A stretch of 64,000 nt of DNA from positions 1,178,001 to 1,242,000 of the forward strand of contig NZ_CP094723.1 of assembly GCF_025558585.1 (NCBI RefSeq). Direction: 5' to 3'. The notes beneath the pieces were generated by a model. It searched no databases. It saw only the letters and a program-made list of their open reading frames with translations, and had not been told where the DNA came from. Below, in pieces: positions 61,747 to 64,000 of this stretch (positions within the stretch are counted from its first letter, which is position 1; the number at the start of each line of letters is the position of its first letter). This stretch comes from Staphylococcus sp. IVB6214 (GTDB taxonomy: Bacteria; Bacillota; Bacilli; Staphylococcales; Staphylococcaceae). The translations under genes were made by a program, and so were the position numbers.

Positions 61747-62406
61747 TTAATTATCATATGCATTTAAAGCATTGACGCTATGTGATAAAGCTGACCCTGC
61801 CTTTAATGCTGTTACTACCATAATCGCTTCTGCTACTTCTTCCTTTGATGCCTGTGCTTTTTTTGCAGCTTTTGTATGAATATCAATGCAATATGGGCAT
61901 CCCGTTGTATGTGCCACAGCAATTGCCATGAGTTCTTTTTCTTTTGCAGTGAATAATCCTGCTTTCAACGCTTGTTGATCAAATTGCACAAATGCTTTAA
62001 AACGTTCTTCGTCTATTTGACCCATTTCTTTCAGTCTATTGAAGTAGGTTGCTTTGTACAGTTCATCATCATCGATTTCATCATAAGCATTAAGTGCATT
62101 AACGCTATGCGCCATTGCAGAACCTGCTTTTAATGCTGTTGCTACAAAGATCACCTCTGCCATTTCTTCCTTTGTTCCACCTAACTTTTTAAATGCTTTT
62201 ACGTGATGTTCAATACAGTGCGGACAACCTGTTGTATGAGCTACTGCAATAGATATAGATTCCTTCAATTTTTCACTTAATTGCCCGTCTGATAATGATG
62301 CTTTGTCAAAGGCCATAAACTTTTTAAATGTTTCAGGGGCAAGTTTGCTCACCTCAGCTAATCTTTTAAAATCAGATTTCTTATATAAACTATCATTTTG
62401 CGACAT
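61747..62406 (-). CDS. tandem AhpD-like (carboxymuconolactone decarboxylase fold) protein
   Basis: A 219 aa protein made of two similar halves (about 1-109 and 110-219). Each has the AhpD active site: AVAHTTGCPHCIEHH (C61, C64, H67/H68) and AVAHTTGCPYCIDIH (C170, C173, H177), and the repeated ALKAGSAxxHSVNALNAYD. AhpD-type proteins reduce peroxidases or scavenge organic peroxides through the Cys pair. The ATG at 62406 follows AAAGGAG by eight bases; the frame extends six codons upstream. It lies under an operator (62442-62457) bound by the neighbour TetR. Confidence 0.9.
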   Translation of the reverse strand: MSQNDSLYKKSDFKRLAEVSKLAPETFKKFMAFDKASLSDGQLSEKLKESISIAVAHTTGCPHCIEHHVKAFKKLGGTKEEMAEVIFVATALKAGSAMAHSVNALNAYDEIDDDELYKATYFNRLKEMGQIDEERFKAFVQFDQQALKAGLFTAKEKELMAIAVAHTTGCPYCIDIHTKAAKKAQASKEEVAEAIMVVTALKAGSALSHSVNALNAYDN

Positions 62407-62439
62407 TGTCAAAACTCCTTTCATTATTTATTTCTAAAC

Positions 62440-62460
62440 TGACCGGTTGGTACAATTATT
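62440..62460 (-). promoter_or_regulatory. TetR-type operator ahead of the AhpD-like gene
   Basis: GACCGGTTGGTACAATTATT at 62441-62460 shares ACCGGT(T/C)GGTACAATTA with the site upstream of tetR. It is a near-palindrome (GACCG-GT-TGGTA) located about 35-60 bases before the AhpD-like start codon. Confidence 0.75.
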
Positions 62461-62470
62461 TTAAACAATT

Positions 62471-62490
62471 ACGTGATCTTTAAATCACGT
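62471..62490 (-). terminator. hairpin at the end of tetR
   Basis: ACGTGAT at 62471-62477 pairs with ATCACGT at 62484-62490, a 7-bp stem which includes the tetR stop codon. It could separate the tetR transcript from the AhpD-like gene. Confidence 0.55.
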
Positions 62491-63057
62491 CAATTGATAT
62501 TGCCTTTTGATTGTGTCAATTGCATTTTTTAAATATTTCGTATCCTGTTTAACTTTCATCAACATAATCGCACCTTCAATAGTTGAGAAAATAGATTGTG
62601 CTTGTTTTTCAGAGTCAAAGTCCTTTACATGCTCCTGTTCGTATAGAAGATCTAAATTTTCTTTGATTGTAAGAATCCATTTATCAATAAAAGCTTCTAT
62701 TTTTTCTCTAAAAACTTCATCATGTTCACTCATCTCAAGTGCTAGATTGCCGACAGGACATCCTGCTTTTGACACCATATCAGCATGATACTTTAATGAC
62801 CAATCTAACATCGCATTTAGATTTTCTTTAGGGTTTTCGCTACCTTGAAGTCGGCCTATTAATAGTTGTTCTGTCCATTCTTCAACGATGTCGTCTATCA
62901 CAGCTAACCCCATATCTCGTTTTGAAGAAAAATAATAGTAAAATTGACCTTTGCCAATATCAGCAGCATTTAGAATATCACTAATAGATGTAGCATTGTA
63001 ACCTTTCGAATGAATCACATCACGTGCTACTTTTAATATTTCTTGATTCTTAGACAT
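62485..63057 (-). CDS. TetR/AcrR-family repressor with a single cysteine
   Basis: A 190 aa regulator with an N-terminal helix-turn-helix (YNATSISDILNAADIGKGQFYYYF, within residues 20-43) and a C-terminal ligand domain of the LmrA/YxaF-like type, with the signature AGCPVGNLALEMSE. C100 is the only cysteine, so it may sense electrophiles or thiol oxidation; that is inference. It has an operator over its own start site and a second before the next gene. A GGAGGGG site precedes the ATG. Confidence 0.92.
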   Translation of the reverse strand: MSKNQEILKVARDVIHSKGYNATSISDILNAADIGKGQFYYYFSSKRDMGLAVIDDIVEEWTEQLLIGRLQGSENPKENLNAMLDWSLKYHADMVSKAGCPVGNLALEMSEHDEVFREKIEAFIDKWILTIKENLDLLYEQEHVKDFDSEKQAQSIFSTIEGAIMLMKVKQDTKYLKNAIDTIKRQYQLT

Positions 63058-63102
63058 GACTACTCCCCTCCTTTGAAACCAATAAAATATCAGTTTTCAA
63101 AA

Positions 63103-63121
63103 CCTACCGGTCGGTACAATT
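63103..63121 (-). promoter_or_regulatory. TetR operator at the tetR start site
   Basis: TACCG-GT-CGGTA at 63105-63116 has perfect 5-bp arms and is followed by CAATTAGT, the same extended sequence as at 62440-62460. It begins eight bases after the -10 of the tetR promoter, where a bound repressor would block initiation. Confidence 0.85.
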
Positions 63122-63124
63122 AGT

Positions 63125-63153
63125 ATATTAAATCAATCTAATATCAATGTCAA
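63125..63153 (-). promoter_or_regulatory. tetR promoter
   Basis: On the minus strand a consensus TTGACA (plus 63153-63148), 17 bases, then TAATAT (plus 63130-63125). It is a strong SigA promoter directly upstream of the operator. Confidence 0.85.
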
Positions 63154-63190
63154 CGCTTAAGTCTTGGATATCATTTTCTATCTTATCTCA

Positions 63191-63231
63191 TAAAAAAGAT
63201 AGCATGATACACAATGCAACATGCTATCTTT
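63191..63231 (-). terminator. terminator after the oxidoreductase gene
   Basis: AAAGATAGCATG at 63195-63206 pairs perfectly with CATGCTATCTTT at 63220-63231. On the minus strand a T run follows. Confidence 0.87.
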
Positions 63232-63245
63232 AAAAATAACCCGAT

Positions 63246-63908
63246 TTATTTGTGTGATGCAACGGCTTCATGAATCTCTACATTGCCACCGATAATTTGG
63301 AATTCTTTTCCATGAATTTCTGGTTGCGTTAATACTTCATAAAGGACACTCGCAACATCTTCACGTGGAATATGAATATCATCAGGACTTTCAAATAATG
63401 ATTGAATTTCAATTTTACCTGTGCCTGGCTCATCAGCTAAAATACCAGGATGTACAATCGTTGCTTTGAGTGAACTACGACGTAAATAATCGTCTGCATA
63501 ATGTTTTGCGATAACGTACGGTTGTAAGTTACCACCTTCTTCAATTGCTTCTCGGCGTGAATCCCAAGTTGACACCATAACAAAATGGTCTACTTTTGCT
63601 GCTTCACTTGCATAAATTGCTTTAACAGCACCATCTAAATCTACCGCAATTGTTTTGTCAGCACCTGTATGACCGCCTGATCCTACTGAGAAAACAACTT
63701 GGTCATAGCCATCAAACTTGGAAGTCAATGCTTCAACATTATCTGTTTCAACATCCACTAATGTAGCATGAATACCTTCCGCCTCAAGTGCTGCTTTTTG
63801 TTCTTCTTTACGAACACCTGCAGTAAAATCAATATTTTGTGCCTTTAATTGTTGAACTAAATAGCGTCCAACGCCACCGTTTGCACTTAACACAAATACT
63901 TTTGTCAT
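63246..63908 (-). CDS. NAD(P)-binding oxidoreductase (atypical SDR family)
   Basis: A 220 aa Rossmann-fold protein with the glycine motif VFVLSANGGVGRYLVQQL (residues 4-21) and VVFSVGSGGHTGADKTIAVD. The catalytic Tyr-x3-Lys of classical SDRs is seen only as a weak YVIAKHYADD. It resembles the YwnB/YhfK-like NAD(P)-dependent group; its substrate is unknown. It has its own terminator, and 63909-64000 upstream is AT-rich with no clear promoter. Confidence 0.88.
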   Translation of the reverse strand: MTKVFVLSANGGVGRYLVQQLKAQNIDFTAGVRKEEQKAALEAEGIHATLVDVETDNVEALTSKFDGYDQVVFSVGSGGHTGADKTIAVDLDGAVKAIYASEAAKVDHFVMVSTWDSRREAIEEGGNLQPYVIAKHYADDYLRRSSLKATIVHPGILADEPGTGKIEIQSLFESPDDIHIPREDVASVLYEVLTQPEIHGKEFQIIGGNVEIHEAVASHK

Positions 63909-64000
63909 GTGAATCCCTTCATCAATATGTTAAATTCATACTAATACATTCGGAATTTATTTGCATATAATTTGCTCAAAAATCAAATAAAACAAAAATG

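Noticed and set aside
62407..62484. Promoter for the AhpD-like gene
   Set aside because: TTGACG and TAAAAT are present but 24 bases apart, and no other pair at 16-18 bases convinced me. I report only the operator.

Overview
This window is a piece of a Staphylococcus chromosome. The GC content is low (roughly the mid-thirties percent), and the proteins, Shine-Dalgarno sequences and gene order match the staphylococcal core genome: glyS-recO-era-cdd-dgkA-ybeY-phoH, the hrcA-grpE-dnaK-dnaJ operon, comEA-comEB-comEC-holA, yqeG-yqeH-aroE, greA-udk, alaS, recD2, mnmA, cymR, rarA and tcdA. The proteins look clearly diverged from S. aureus as I remember it, so a non-aureus species, perhaps of the intermedius/hyicus group, is my inference. 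Almost every gene lies on the minus strand. The exceptions are glyS, rpsT, an LLM oxidoreductase and rarA. I see no rRNA, tRNA, CRISPR array, prophage, insertion sequence or recognisable defence island.

Layout. (1) 1-1772: glyS on the plus strand behind a glycine T-box riboswitch. (2) 1828-16740: one long minus-strand housekeeping block. Reading in its transcription direction it runs from hrcA (operators CIRCE and CtsR) through grpE, dnaK, dnaJ, prmA, rsmE and mtaB, then rpsU with its own promoter and terminator, then nfeD-like, floA and a membrane-anchored unknown, then phoH, ybeY, dgkA, cdd, era and recO. (3) 16772-21377: hemW and lepA, divergent rpsT, and holA. (4) 21440-24856: the DNA-uptake operon comEA-comEB-comEC, with a hairpin over the comEA ribosome binding site. 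(5) 24909-30650: yqeG-yqeH-aroE-yhbY-nadD-yqeK-rsfS-yqeM, with mtnN upstream.

(6) 30822-36372: a catabolic operon, pxpB-pxpC-accB-accC-pxpA plus an NRAMP-fold transporter. It combines 5-oxoprolinase subunits with a dedicated biotin carboxylase and biotin carrier, and the transporter lacks the signature metal-binding residues. (7) 36767-40749: an operon for the tRNA wobble modification 5-methoxyuridine (trmR-trhP-trhP) joined to udk and greA, preceded by an unexplained leader region with a terminator. (8) 41212-45187: alaS with its own T-box, then ireB-like, ruvX and a DUF1292 gene. (9) 45188-50641: recD2, a TPR protein, mnmA and its cysteine desulfurase, which together connect to tRNA 2-thiolation. 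(10) 50848-54874: LLM oxidoreductase, a SigB-type promoter in front of csbD, the cysteine regulator cymR, rarA, tcdA.

(11) 55011-60773: a five-gene oligopeptide ABC importer (A-D-F-B-C) behind a promoter with a CodY-like site. (12) 61021-63908: a small thiol-redox cluster: a TetR repressor with one cysteine, a tandem-duplicated AhpD-like protein, a CPPC thioredoxin, a CGVC thioredoxin-like protein and an NAD(P)-binding oxidoreductase. Two near-identical palindromes, one at the tetR start site and one ahead of the AhpD-like gene, suggest a self-contained regulon. The most unusual parts of the window are regions 6, 7 (leader) and 12.
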